From Mycolicibacterium crocinum (GTDB lineage Bacteria; Actinomycetota; Actinomycetes; Mycobacteriales; Mycobacteriaceae), in contig NZ_CP092362.2 in assembly GCF_022370635.2 (NCBI RefSeq), positions 1,922,001-1,986,000 of the forward strand: a stretch of 64,000 bases of DNA. The letters are read 5' to 3'. The stretch's first letter is position 1. Every line of letters starts with the position of its first letter. The position numbers and the translations under genes were made by a program. Positions 27,890 to 36,748 of this stretch are shown here, in pieces. Under the pieces are notes generated by a model that was not told the origin of the DNA, did not search any database, and saw only the letters and a list, made by a program, of their open reading frames with translations.

Positions 27890-29169
27890 GACCCGCCCCC
27901 AGCCGGCGCCATCATTCCGGTCAGTCCTGCTGTCGGGTCGGTCGACACAGCCGGCGCTTCCGCGGGCAGCGGGACGGCGGCGGGCGCAGCAGCTGCCGGC
28001 GGCACGTAGTCGGGACGCATCCAGTCCTCGCTGTAGGTCACCTCGTTGGGCCTGGCTTGCGGTCCCACGAGGAAGTTCTCCCCGAGGGGCAGGAAGTTGT
28101 ACTGGCGGTTCTTAATGATGGGCGCCAGATATTGCACGCACAGCTTCGCGGACTGTTCAGCGCCCAGCCGTGATGCGGCCTGAATTGCCCCGCACAGAAA
28201 CGAGATCGGGTTGGCGAAGTTGTTGACCGCCAGCGCGCCGGTGAAGGCGCCGTTGGACGCCTCGTAGATGTTGGTGAAGTTGGCGACGGTCGTCGGTGCG
28301 ATGTGCAATGTCTGCTTGATGTCGTCGAGGCTCTCGGTGAGCGCGGTGCTGATCGACGCCAGCTTCTCGGTGGTGGTCCCGATGGTGTCGCCGGTGTCCT
28401 CGACGAAGGTCTTCACATCGCCGATGACCGAATTCATGTCGGTGAAGGCGGCGCCGATCTTCGTCGGGTCGTCGGCGAGCAGTCCGGTCACCGTCGCGAG
28501 ATTCTCGTTGAGCTGACCCAGTACGTCGCTGCTGCCACGCAACGCGGTGACGAGGATGGACAGATTCTTGAAGGTCGCGAAGATGTCTCCACTGTGGTCA
28601 CCGAGTACCGACATCGCCTGCGAGAGTTTGTTGATCGTCTCGCGGATGGTGCCACCCTGCCCACGCAGGTTGTCCGCGGTCGTGTTGATGAAGGTGCCGA
28701 GCGTGCTGACACCGCCCGGGGTCGTCGGCTTGAGCAGTTCGGTGAGGCGCTGCAACTGGACCCGCACCTCGTCCCACTCCACCGGAACCGCGGTGCGGTT
28801 GCGGGGGATGACGGCACCGTCGTGCATGGTCGGGCCGCCGGTGTACACCGGTGTCAGCTGAATTGCGCGGCCGGTGACCAACATCGGTGAGAGGATCGCC
28901 GCCATCGCGTCGCCGGGCACCTTGTACTTGCGGTCGAACCAGAACGAGATCTTCACCCCATCGGGATGCGGCTCGACCGCCGTCACCTGGCCCACCGGCA
29001 CACCCAGAATGCGAATGTCGTCGCCCGGGAACAGTGCCGTGCTGTTGTCGAAGTAGGCGACGACCTCGATGCGGTTGCCGTGGCCGACAGTGCGCAGCAG
29101 CACACCGCCGACGAGGACGAGAATCAACACGACCGCGAGCGCGGTACGGCCCCTACGTAACGCGCTCAT
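27886..29169 (-). CDS. mceD: Mce-family protein MceD
   Basis: A 427-residue protein: N-terminal anchor helix (about residues 9-28), MCE domain (PGDDIRILGVPVGQVTAVEPH), helical domain, and a Pro/Ala-rich C-terminus. Start and stop overlap mceC and mceE by 4 nt, the translational coupling seen across the operon. The expected role is a subunit of the lipid-conducting Mce hetero-hexamer. Confidence 0.94.
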   Translation of the reverse strand: MSALRRGRTALAVVLILVLVGGVLLRTVGHGNRIEVVAYFDNSTALFPGDDIRILGVPVGQVTAVEPHPDGVKISFWFDRKYKVPGDAMAAILSPMLVTGRAIQLTPVYTGGPTMHDGAVIPRNRTAVPVEWDEVRVQLQRLTELLKPTTPGGVSTLGTFINTTADNLRGQGGTIRETINKLSQAMSVLGDHSGDIFATFKNLSILVTALRGSSDVLGQLNENLATVTGLLADDPTKIGAAFTDMNSVIGDVKTFVEDTGDTIGTTTEKLASISTALTESLDDIKQTLHIAPTTVANFTNIYEASNGAFTGALAVNNFANPISFLCGAIQAASRLGAEQSAKLCVQYLAPIIKNRQYNFLPLGENFLVGPQARPNEVTYSEDWMRPDYVPPAAAAPAAVPLPAEAPAVSTDPTAGLTGMMAPAGGGS

Positions 29170-30464
29170 CGGGCGGCCTCCGGCTCACCGGGGGCCGGGA
29201 CGTACACCGGTGCGGGCGTCGGGTCCGGGGTGGAGGCGATACCGGGCGGGGCCTGAGCGGGCGGCCCCGGCGGTGGCCCACCGGGCGGCGGCGCGGGCAG
29301 CGGCTCACGATAGGGGTAGCGCGGATCACCCGGCTTGCCGGTGATCGCATCGGGCAGATTCAGGTGGGGTTCACCGCCCTGACCGGTCCGCGGATACGGA
29401 ACGGGCAGCGCCGGGGTGCCGGGCTGACCGACCTGCGGGTCGGTGCGCAGCGACGGCACCAGGGTGGCGGGGTCCACCCCCAGATCGGAGAACGCGGCAT
29501 CGATGAACGGCTGAACGAATTGGCCGGGAAAGAGGTTGGCCAGATACGCCTTGAAGAACGGTCCGGACGACACCGACTCACCCAGCGACATCGCATAACT
29601 GTTGAGCCGCCTGATCGCTTCCTGGACGCGTCCCTTGCGGTCGTCGACGATGGTCAGCACGCCGTTGAGCTTCTCCAGCGCCGGTTTCAGCTGGGCTCGA
29701 TTCTCGGCGATGAAACCTTTGAGTTGCTGGGAGGCCGCGGAAAGGTTATGCCACAGCTGGTCAAGGCCCGCGCTTTGCGCATTGAGTGCGATCAGTAGGG
29801 AATTCGTCTGGCGCACGAGGTCGACGATCTGATCGGTGCGCTCGGCAAGCACGGCAGTGGTCCTGGCCGCGTTGGCCAGCAGCGTGCGCAGCGCAGCATC
29901 CTGCTTGTCGAGGGTGTCGGCGAACCGGGCCACCCCGACCACAGCCTGATGCAGGTCGGGTGGCGTGTGGGCGAACGTCTTGGCCATCGTCGACAACGAT
30001 TGTGAAAGCTGTTCAGTGTCAAGCCCACTGATCGTCGTGGTCAGGTCACCGAGGGCGTCGGGCAGCTGATAGGGCGAGGTAGTTCGGTCTCGGGGGATCG
30101 GTCCGGAAAGGGAGCCGTCGCCGCGTGGGGTGACGTCAAGCATCTTCGTGCCGAGCAGTCCCTTGGTCTTGATCGCGGCCAGCGTCCGCTCACCGAGGTG
30201 CACATCGCCGTCGATCCGGAAGGTCACCAACACCTGCGGACCGTCGAGCTCGATACTGGATACCTTGCCGACCGGTAGCCCCGAGACTTCGACCGTGGCG
30301 CCGGTGAACAAGCCGCCCGCCTCGGCAAAGTAGGCGGTGTAGTTGCGTCCCGGGTTGAGGAACGGCAGCTTCTGCCAATTCAATGCACCCAATACGATTC
30401 CGGCGATAACGACCGCGCCGACTGCCCCGAGGATCACCGGGTTGCGCTCGGAAAACGACTTCAC
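29166..30464 (-). CDS. mceC: Mce-family protein MceC
   Basis: A 432-residue protein from GTG 30464, which overlaps the mceB stop; longer readings are a shadow of mceB. It has an anchor helix near residues 9-27, the MCE domain (GGLFTGATVEVSGLPVGKVSSI), a helical domain, and a long proline-rich C-terminus with APPPGGPPPGPPAQAPP. C-terminal proline-rich tails are typical of the C member and may contact the cell wall. Confidence 0.94.
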   Translation of the reverse strand: MKSFSERNPVILGAVGAVVIAGIVLGALNWQKLPFLNPGRNYTAYFAEAGGLFTGATVEVSGLPVGKVSSIELDGPQVLVTFRIDGDVHLGERTLAAIKTKGLLGTKMLDVTPRGDGSLSGPIPRDRTTSPYQLPDALGDLTTTISGLDTEQLSQSLSTMAKTFAHTPPDLHQAVVGVARFADTLDKQDAALRTLLANAARTTAVLAERTDQIVDLVRQTNSLLIALNAQSAGLDQLWHNLSAASQQLKGFIAENRAQLKPALEKLNGVLTIVDDRKGRVQEAIRRLNSYAMSLGESVSSGPFFKAYLANLFPGQFVQPFIDAAFSDLGVDPATLVPSLRTDPQVGQPGTPALPVPYPRTGQGGEPHLNLPDAITGKPGDPRYPYREPLPAPPPGGPPPGPPAQAPPGIASTPDPTPAPVYVPAPGEPEAAR

Positions 30465-31489
30465 TTCGGCGCACACCGCCCGGTGTCTTGCCCGGCCACC
30501 TTGACGAAAACTGGTTGCCCGCCTTTGCCGTTCAGCTTCAAAATCAGGTCGCACAGGTAGAAGCTGAAGAAGTCGCCGTACATGCCCTGGCGTTGCAGTG
30601 CGCGGTATTTGTCCGGCAGCGTGTCGATGAGCTTTTCGAGGTATTCGTGATCGGCCACCGCAATCGACGAGACGCGGTCGGTTTCGTGGACCACCTTCTG
30701 AAACGGCGCACGGGCTCCGGCAAGCAGATCGGCGACAGTGGCTGCCGCCGCACTGGTGGCGGTGAACGCCGCGGCGACGTCGGTCTTGCGGGCGTTGAGA
30801 GCCTGCACAAGTCCGGTCAGATTGGTGACCGCCTTGTCGAGTTGGGCGCTCTGGCTGCCGAGGGATCCCAGGACCGCGTCGAGGTTGGTGATGACTTCGC
30901 CGATCAGCTGATCACGGTCGGCCAGAGTGTTGGTCAGTACCGCAGCCTGATTGAGGAACGAGCCGATCGTCGCCCCCTGCCCTTGCAGGGCCTGGTTCAA
31001 CTGTGAGCTCAGTGCATTGACCTGATCTGGGCTCAGCGCACGAAACAGCGGTTTGAACCCGCCGATCACCGAATCGAGGTCCAATGCGGGAGCAGTGCGG
31101 TCCACGGGAATGGTCTGGCCGGCCCCGAGGCGTTTGACTCCGCCCGTACCTTCGTCGAGAGCCAGGAATCGGCCGCCAATGACGTTGTCGTAGCGAATGA
31201 TCGCTCGCGTACCTTCGGTCAGCACCAGCGTGTCGGTCGCCGAGAAATCGACTCGTACGGTGGCATCGCGGTTGATCCGGATGTCCTCGACCTTGCCAAC
31301 CTCGACACCCGCGACCCGCACGAAGTCACCCTTCTTCAGGCCGGTGACATTGGTGAACACTGCGTTGTACACGGTGCCGGTGTTAAACCGGAACTGCGCG
31401 AAGATGGCCAGCAGCGCGAACGCGCCGAGGAAGCACACCGTGAGAAAGATGCCCAGCCGCCAGACGGCGCCCGCAAGGTTGTCTTTCAC
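30461..31489 (-). CDS. mceB: Mce-family protein MceB
   Basis: A 342-residue protein starting at GTG 31489 (GTGA overlap with the mceA stop). It has an N-terminal anchor helix (LGIFLTVCFLGAFALLAIF), the MCE domain (LKKGDFVRVAGVEVGKVEDI), a helical domain, and the closing YGDFFSFYLCDLILKLNG segment, which is characteristic of B members. It carries no long tail. Confidence 0.94.
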   Translation of the reverse strand: MKDNLAGAVWRLGIFLTVCFLGAFALLAIFAQFRFNTGTVYNAVFTNVTGLKKGDFVRVAGVEVGKVEDIRINRDATVRVDFSATDTLVLTEGTRAIIRYDNVIGGRFLALDEGTGGVKRLGAGQTIPVDRTAPALDLDSVIGGFKPLFRALSPDQVNALSSQLNQALQGQGATIGSFLNQAAVLTNTLADRDQLIGEVITNLDAVLGSLGSQSAQLDKAVTNLTGLVQALNARKTDVAAAFTATSAAAATVADLLAGARAPFQKVVHETDRVSSIAVADHEYLEKLIDTLPDKYRALQRQGMYGDFFSFYLCDLILKLNGKGGQPVFVKVAGQDTGRCAPK

Positions 31490-32874
31490 GGCTGATCTCC
31501 CGTCGCCGGTCCCGGCAGTGGTTGTGGTTGAGCTGTGGCGGGCTCCGGTGCGGGTGGCACACCCGGCCATAGCGGCACTCCGCCGGGCCCGTACCATGCC
31601 GCGCCGTAGGGCGGCATCCCCGGGGGGACCACCGGGCCGGGCGCCGGGCCGGGTAGACACTGGCGGATGCTGGGCGGCCGTGGGTTACCGCGCGTCACCG
31701 GGAACCAGTCCGCCCAACAAGGATGTCCCAGGCCTGGATTGGGCCGGATGTCCAGGCCGGTGCCCCAACCGGTGTTGGTGACGAGTTGGCGGACCGGGAA
31801 GTTCTTGGTCACGTCGGGCAGCGACCCACAACCCGGCTTTCCGCCCGGCCCGCCCTTGGCCCCGACGATCGGCAGGTTGTCCGGATATTGATAGGGGTCG
31901 TTGCCCAACAGCAGCGCGACGTCGAAGACCGCGGACTTGCCGTCCTTTCCGCCCCACGCCTCATAGCCGCCGTTGTTCAACGTCCAAGTGGCGCCCTGCA
32001 GCCAGCAGGTGTAGACGGGGTTGTATTTGAGCAGCAGTGCGGTGGTGGGCTCCAGGATCTTCGCGGCGCGTACCAGGTTGCCGCCGCTGCTCTCCAGCAG
32101 CTCTTGACCGGATTGGGCGAACCCGATTGTGTTGAGCAGCAACGTGTCCAAGGCCTGTGACCGGCCGGCGATGGTGGAACTGACTGTGCTGGCCGAATTC
32201 AGGATCGCGACGATGTCGGGTGCGGCCGCGGCGTAGGTGTCGTTGAAGTTCTTGAAGGATCGCCAGTCCGCGCGGATGGTGTCGCTTCGCTCGTTGAGCG
32301 CCTGGAGCACCTGGTTGAGGTCGGTGGTCGCCTCGCCCATTCGGGGGCCCTGCCCGCGTACTCCGTCGGCGACGGCGGTCAGTACCGCGTTGAGCTTCGC
32401 CGGGTCGACCATGTTCAGCAGGTTGACGACGTTCTCGAAGACAGTGTTGACCTCAGTGGTGACGTTGGCCGAGCGCAGCACCGCGCCGGCGGCCAGACGC
32501 TGCGGGCTCGGGTCGGCGGGGTAGACCAGGTCGACGAATTTGGCGCCAAACACCGTCGTGGAACTGATTTGCGCACCGACATTCGCAGGGATGTAACGGA
32601 TTTGGTCGGGATCGAGCTCCAGCCGCAGACTCGCCGGCCCCTGGCCACCGGCGATGTCGGCGACGCGGCCGACCTGCACGCCGCGCATCTTCACCTTGGC
32701 GCCGGCCTCCATGACGAGTCCGGAGCGGTCCGACGTCACCGTCACCGGCACGTACGAACGGAACGTCCCGGCGAACGCTGTCCCGGTGACGAAGAAGAAG
32801 ACGGCGATAGCCGCCACCAAGATGACGGTCCACCAGCCGTCGGGAAGACGGTTCTCTCCGGGTCGGGCGTCCAT
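31486..32874 (-). CDS. mceA: Mce-family protein MceA
   Basis: A 462-residue protein. The anchor helix lies at about residues 15-35 and the MCE domain follows (RSGLVMEAGAKVKMRGVQVG). The helical domain and the A-type C-terminus (YNPVYTCWLQG, YPDNLPIVGAKGGPGGKPGC) close the conserved part. A Pro-rich tail of about 70 residues follows. It begins 1 nt after the yrbEB stop. It is clearly related to the orphan MceA at 58473, sharing the YPDNLP...GGPGG...GC block. Confidence 0.95.
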   Translation of the reverse strand: MDARPGENRLPDGWWTVILVAAIAVFFFVTGTAFAGTFRSYVPVTVTSDRSGLVMEAGAKVKMRGVQVGRVADIAGGQGPASLRLELDPDQIRYIPANVGAQISSTTVFGAKFVDLVYPADPSPQRLAAGAVLRSANVTTEVNTVFENVVNLLNMVDPAKLNAVLTAVADGVRGQGPRMGEATTDLNQVLQALNERSDTIRADWRSFKNFNDTYAAAAPDIVAILNSASTVSSTIAGRSQALDTLLLNTIGFAQSGQELLESSGGNLVRAAKILEPTTALLLKYNPVYTCWLQGATWTLNNGGYEAWGGKDGKSAVFDVALLLGNDPYQYPDNLPIVGAKGGPGGKPGCGSLPDVTKNFPVRQLVTNTGWGTGLDIRPNPGLGHPCWADWFPVTRGNPRPPSIRQCLPGPAPGPVVPPGMPPYGAAWYGPGGVPLWPGVPPAPEPATAQPQPLPGPATGDQP

Positions 32875-32875
32875 C

Positions 32876-33730
32876 TCACCCGGCCAAGTTGAAGTTGCCC
32901 GACTGGCCGTAGACCGCCAGCGAGATCATCACGATCTCAACCGCGGCGACGACCATCGACGTGCGCACCGCACGCCCTACCGCCTCGCCCACGCCCGCCG
33001 GGCCTCCCTTCGCGGTGAAGCCGTAATAGGTGTGCACCAACATGATCACGATCGTCATCGCGACCGATTGCATGAACGACCAGATCACGTCGGTGGGGTT
33101 GAGGAACGTGTTGAAGTAGTGGTCGTACACGCCCGAACCCTGCCCGTAGATGGCGACGGTTCCGGTCCGGGCGGCGAGGAAGGCCATCATGACTGCGATG
33201 CAGTACAGCGGAATGACCACGATGACCCCGGCCAACACCCGCGTGGAGGCCAGGTAGGTGACCGACCGGATACCGATGACCTCGAGTGCGTCGATCTCCT
33301 CGTTGATCCGCATAGCGCCCAGCTGAGCGGTGGCGCCGGCACCGATCGTGGCCGATAGGGCGACCGAGACGGTTCCGGGCACGATGAGGCGGACGTTGAA
33401 GAAGGCCGACGCGAAACCGGTCAGTGCTTCGAAACCGACTGAGGACAACTGGTTGTAGCCCTGCACGGCGACCAGAGCGCCGGTGGTCATGGTGAGAAAT
33501 CCGACGATCGCGACCGTTCCGCCGACCACGGCCAGCGCTCCTGCGCCGAGGCCCATCTGAGCGATGAGTCGCAGCAATTCTTTGTGGTAACGCGTCACCG
33601 CTTCCGGAATTGCCGTCAAAGTCGTGACATAGAACCGGGTTTGGGCGCCGATCCGGTTCCAGCCCGCGGCCGCGCCCTGCACACCGCTGACCAGTTTCGG
33701 GTGCAATCCGCTGGGCGTACTGACACTCAC
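32876..33730 (-). CDS. yrbEB: YrbE-family permease B
   Basis: A 284-residue integral membrane protein of the MlaE/YrbE family with about five or six helices. The family-typical cytoplasmic loop GAMRINEEIDALEVIGI contacts the ATPase. It pairs with YrbEA to form the permease of the Mce importer. The MceG-type ATPase is not in this window, as is usual. GTG start at 33730. Confidence 0.95.
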   Translation of the reverse strand: MSVSTPSGLHPKLVSGVQGAAAGWNRIGAQTRFYVTTLTAIPEAVTRYHKELLRLIAQMGLGAGALAVVGGTVAIVGFLTMTTGALVAVQGYNQLSSVGFEALTGFASAFFNVRLIVPGTVSVALSATIGAGATAQLGAMRINEEIDALEVIGIRSVTYLASTRVLAGVIVVIPLYCIAVMMAFLAARTGTVAIYGQGSGVYDHYFNTFLNPTDVIWSFMQSVAMTIVIMLVHTYYGFTAKGGPAGVGEAVGRAVRTSMVVAAVEIVMISLAVYGQSGNFNLAG

Positions 33731-33740
33731 CAGGGCGCCC

Positions 33741-34535
33741 TCATCCCACCGTGAACTGGATGCCCACGGCGGTCACGATGACGTTGATCGCGAACAACAC
33801 CATGAAGGTGAACACGACCGTCTCGTTGACCGCATTGCCGACGCCGGCCGGACCACCGCCCACCGAGATGCCCTTGTAGCAGGCGATCAGGCCGGCGGAG
33901 AGCCCGAAAAGGGTTGCCTTGGTGAGTGAGACGATGACGTCGCCCATGCCGGTCAGGAGCGTCATGCCGGCGGCGAACGCGCCCGGGGAGACGTGCTGAA
34001 TGTAGACGCAGAAGATGTACGCGCCGGTGAGGCCGGCAAGGATCACGGTTGCTGAGAGCGCCAGCGCGACCGTCGTAGCAGCCAATACCCGTGGAACCAC
34101 AAGTGCCTGAATCGGATTGATGCCCATGACGCGAAGGGCGTCGAGTTCTTCCCGGATGGTGCGAGCGCCGAGATCGGCGCACATTGCGGTGGCGCCGGCG
34201 CCGGAGACCACCAGAACGGTCACGATGGGACCGATCTGGTTGACGGTGCCGATCGCGGCGCCGGTCCCGGAGAAGTCGGTCGCACCGAACTCGCCGAGCA
34301 GGATGTTGAAGGTGAACACCAGCAGCACCGAGTACGGCAGGGTGAGCATGAGTGCCGGCAGCACCGATACGCGGGCGACAAACCAGGTCTGCAACAGGTA
34401 TTCACGCCAGGCGAACGGCGGCCGGAACATCACCACCAGGGTGTCCAAGGACATGGCGATGAATCCGCCGAAGGCCCGTACCGGCTTCGTCAGTGGGTTC
34501 GGCGGCCCGGGTTCGACGATGACGACCGGCGGCAT
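33741..34535 (-). CDS. yrbEA: YrbE-family permease A
   Basis: A 264-residue MlaE/YrbE permease and first gene of the mce operon. The coupling-helix loop reads GARTIREELDALRVMGINP. The ATG at 34535 has no Shine-Dalgarno sequence, but TAGCGT ends 6 nt upstream, pointing to a leaderless operon transcript. An inverted repeat AACGCT-N6-AGCGTT overlaps this -10 box and may be an operator. Confidence 0.95.
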   Translation of the reverse strand: MPPVVIVEPGPPNPLTKPVRAFGGFIAMSLDTLVVMFRPPFAWREYLLQTWFVARVSVLPALMLTLPYSVLLVFTFNILLGEFGATDFSGTGAAIGTVNQIGPIVTVLVVSGAGATAMCADLGARTIREELDALRVMGINPIQALVVPRVLAATTVALALSATVILAGLTGAYIFCVYIQHVSPGAFAAGMTLLTGMGDVIVSLTKATLFGLSAGLIACYKGISVGGGPAGVGNAVNETVVFTFMVLFAINVIVTAVGIQFTVG

Positions 34536-34540
34536 GGCGG

Positions 34541-34558
34541 AACGCTATCGTGAGCGTT
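34541..34558. promoter_or_regulatory. mce operon promoter with overlapping inverted repeat
   Basis: On the minus strand TAGCGT (34547-34542) is a TANNNT box 6 nt from the yrbEA ATG. The inverted repeat AACGCT (34541-34546) and AGCGTT (34553-34558) covers it. The half-site AACGCTA also occurs in the palindrome before the orphan mceA (58399-58414). Confidence 0.5.
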
Positions 34559-34709
34559 GCTGTAGTTGCTGCTCCTCAATGGGGGCTAATTCCTACCCCC
34601 AAAGAGTTAGCTGCAGGTGCCACGCCCCTGTCAGGGCGAAGAATTCACTTCGACGACATCCACCGCAAACGGTCAGCGCACCCCGCGAGGATTTGCTGAC
34701 CGCCGGCTG

Positions 34710-35162
34710 TTACCGGTTCTGGCCGCCCCCCGGCAGACGGACCACCTGGACGAAGAACTCGTCGATCTGGCGTACGGCGCTCATGAATTGGTCGAGGTCC
34801 ACCGGCTTGGTGACGTAGGCGTTCGCGTGCAGCTTGTAACTGCGCAGAATGTCCTCTTCGGCCGAGGAGGTGGTGAGCACGACCACCGGGATGGTGCTCA
34901 GGTCGTCGTCGGACTTGATCTTCTCGAGCAGTTGGCGCCCATCGTATTTGGGCAGGTTCAGATCGAGCAGGATGAGGTCGGGCCGTGAGGCGTCGGCGAA
35001 CTGGCCGCGCCGGTAGAGATAGTCCAAACCCTCTTCGCCGTCGTGGACGACGTGCAGCGTGTTCTTCAGCTTGTTGTGTTCGAACGCTTCCCGGGTGATC
35101 AATTCGTCTCCCGGGTCGTCCTCGATGAGTAGGACGTCGATGGCGCGACTGTCGTCGGTCAT
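34710..35162 (-). CDS. Stand-alone response regulator receiver (Rcp1 type)
   Basis: A 150-residue single receiver domain with no output domain. The acidic pair is in LLIEDDPGDE, the phospho-acceptor Asp in LILLDLNLP, the Thr switch in VVVLTTSS, and the Lys in YVTKPVDL. This type usually relays phosphate or acts by protein contact. It is translated from an ATGA overlap with the upstream kinase gene, so the two are surely partners. The longer upstream frame is a shadow of the kinase. Confidence 0.93.
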   Translation of the reverse strand: MTDDSRAIDVLLIEDDPGDELITREAFEHNKLKNTLHVVHDGEEGLDYLYRRGQFADASRPDLILLDLNLPKYDGRQLLEKIKSDDDLSTIPVVVLTTSSAEEDILRSYKLHANAYVTKPVDLDQFMSAVRQIDEFFVQVVRLPGGGQNR

Positions 35163-36748
35163 GATGAGCTTCCTTCCAATTGGGGCTCGTGCTCGAGTTT
35201 GGTCATGGCGGGCAGGGTGAAGCAGAAACGGGTGCCGCCGTCGTAAGACGTGTCTATTGAGATGGTGCCGCCATGGTGTTCGATGATCTTCTTGACCAGG
35301 GCCAGTCCGATTCCGGTGCCGGCGTAGGCATCCCGGCCGTGCAACCGCTGGAAGATCACAAACACCTTCTCGACGAATTCGTCGGCGATGCCGATTCCGT
35401 TGTCGGAGAAGGTGAACAACCACTGTCCGTCGTCGTCGCCGGAACCGGCTTCGCAGCCGATCCCGATGCGGGGTGGCACGCCTTCGCGGCGGAACTTCAC
35501 CGCGTTGCCCACCAGGTTCTGCCACAGCATCGTCAGCAGGGTCGGGTCACCCATGACTGTGGGTAGCGGGCCGGATCGGATGATCTCGGCGCCGGTCTCC
35601 TCGATGGCCGTGGCGACGTTGGAAATCGCCGCATCCAGCACGGTGTCAAGGTTCACCTTGACCTGGGTGGAGTTGAGCCGGCCGACCCGGGAGAATGTCA
35701 GCAGGTCGTTGATCAGGACCTGCATGCGTTTGGCGCCGTCGACGGCGAAATCGATGTACTGCTGGCCGCGTTCGTCGAGCTGATCGCCGTACCGCTTCTC
35801 CAGCAACTGGCAGAACGACGCCACCTTGCGCAGCGGCTCCTGAAGATCGTGGGAGGCGACGTAGGCGAACTGTTCCAGCTCGGCGTTGGACCGGCGCAGT
35901 TCGGCCGCTTGTTCATCGAGTTGTTCGCGGGCCTGGCTGGAGGCCTCCAACTCGCCGACGATGCGGCGCCGCATGTCCTCGACGTCGGTGGCGATCGAGC
36001 GAATGTCCCTGGGGCCCTCGGGAACGATTCGTTCGGCGAAGTTTCCGATGGTGATGCGCCGGCATGCGGCGGCCAGCGCTTCCAGAGGGCGGGTCACCGC
36101 GTTGCGAATCAGAATCGCGATCGCAAGCCCGGTGATCACGAACACCGCAATGATCGTCGCGAGCACCCGGTCGCGCCAGCTCTTGATGGTGTCGAGTTGA
36201 TGCAGGGCGTCGGCCCTGGCCGCCGACAGATGCTTGTTCTGAGTGTCGAAAAGTGACCGCAGCTTGTCGAATTGGGCCTTTCCCGCATCGGCCGTCGACT
36301 TGGTCACCACACTCGGGGATCCTGGTGCCACGCCGGCGATCAGCAGGTCGGCGTACTGGCTGCGCCAGGCGGCCGCGGTCTCCTCGATGGCGTCGAGGTC
36401 GTCCAGGATCTGGGTGCGGCCCTTGGCATGGTCCCGAATCGATTGCGCGGCAGTCTGTTCAGTGCGCTGCCCGTCGTAGTACGGCGTGAGGAATTGCGGA
36501 TCCGCTGCGATGACGTACCCGCGCACCGCGGTTTCCTGGTCGCGCAGTGCTGCCTGGAGTTGATACGCCGCCACCCGGGTGGGTTGGAGTTCGTCGACCA
36601 GCTGGCGATTCATCTCGTCGGTACGGTTCAACAGCACCGCCCCGAGCAGCGCACCGCCGAACACCACCACGCCGACCACCAACAGCACGACGTTGAGCCA
36701 GCCCCGCACCGTCATGCCAGACAGCCGGGTGCCCGCGACCTCCTTCAT
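35159..36748 (-). CDS. CHASE3-type membrane sensor histidine kinase
   Basis: A 529-residue kinase. A first helix (about 17-40) and second helix (about 195-217) flank a CHASE3-like extracytoplasmic domain (ETAVRGYVIAADPQFLTPYY). Then come HAMP, a coiled coil rich in Glu/Gln/Ala, the HisKA box AYVASHDLQEPLRKV with the phospho-His, and a HATPase domain (NLVGNAVKF, FSDNGIGIADEFVEKVF, GTGIGLALVKKIIEHHGG). This layout resembles phytochrome-like and Rcp-coupled kinases. It starts at ATG 36748, overlapping the receiver-phosphatase gene by ATGA. Confidence 0.94.
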   Translation of the reverse strand: MKEVAGTRLSGMTVRGWLNVVLLVVGVVVFGGALLGAVLLNRTDEMNRQLVDELQPTRVAAYQLQAALRDQETAVRGYVIAADPQFLTPYYDGQRTEQTAAQSIRDHAKGRTQILDDLDAIEETAAAWRSQYADLLIAGVAPGSPSVVTKSTADAGKAQFDKLRSLFDTQNKHLSAARADALHQLDTIKSWRDRVLATIIAVFVITGLAIAILIRNAVTRPLEALAAACRRITIGNFAERIVPEGPRDIRSIATDVEDMRRRIVGELEASSQAREQLDEQAAELRRSNAELEQFAYVASHDLQEPLRKVASFCQLLEKRYGDQLDERGQQYIDFAVDGAKRMQVLINDLLTFSRVGRLNSTQVKVNLDTVLDAAISNVATAIEETGAEIIRSGPLPTVMGDPTLLTMLWQNLVGNAVKFRREGVPPRIGIGCEAGSGDDDGQWLFTFSDNGIGIADEFVEKVFVIFQRLHGRDAYAGTGIGLALVKKIIEHHGGTISIDTSYDGGTRFCFTLPAMTKLEHEPQLEGSSS

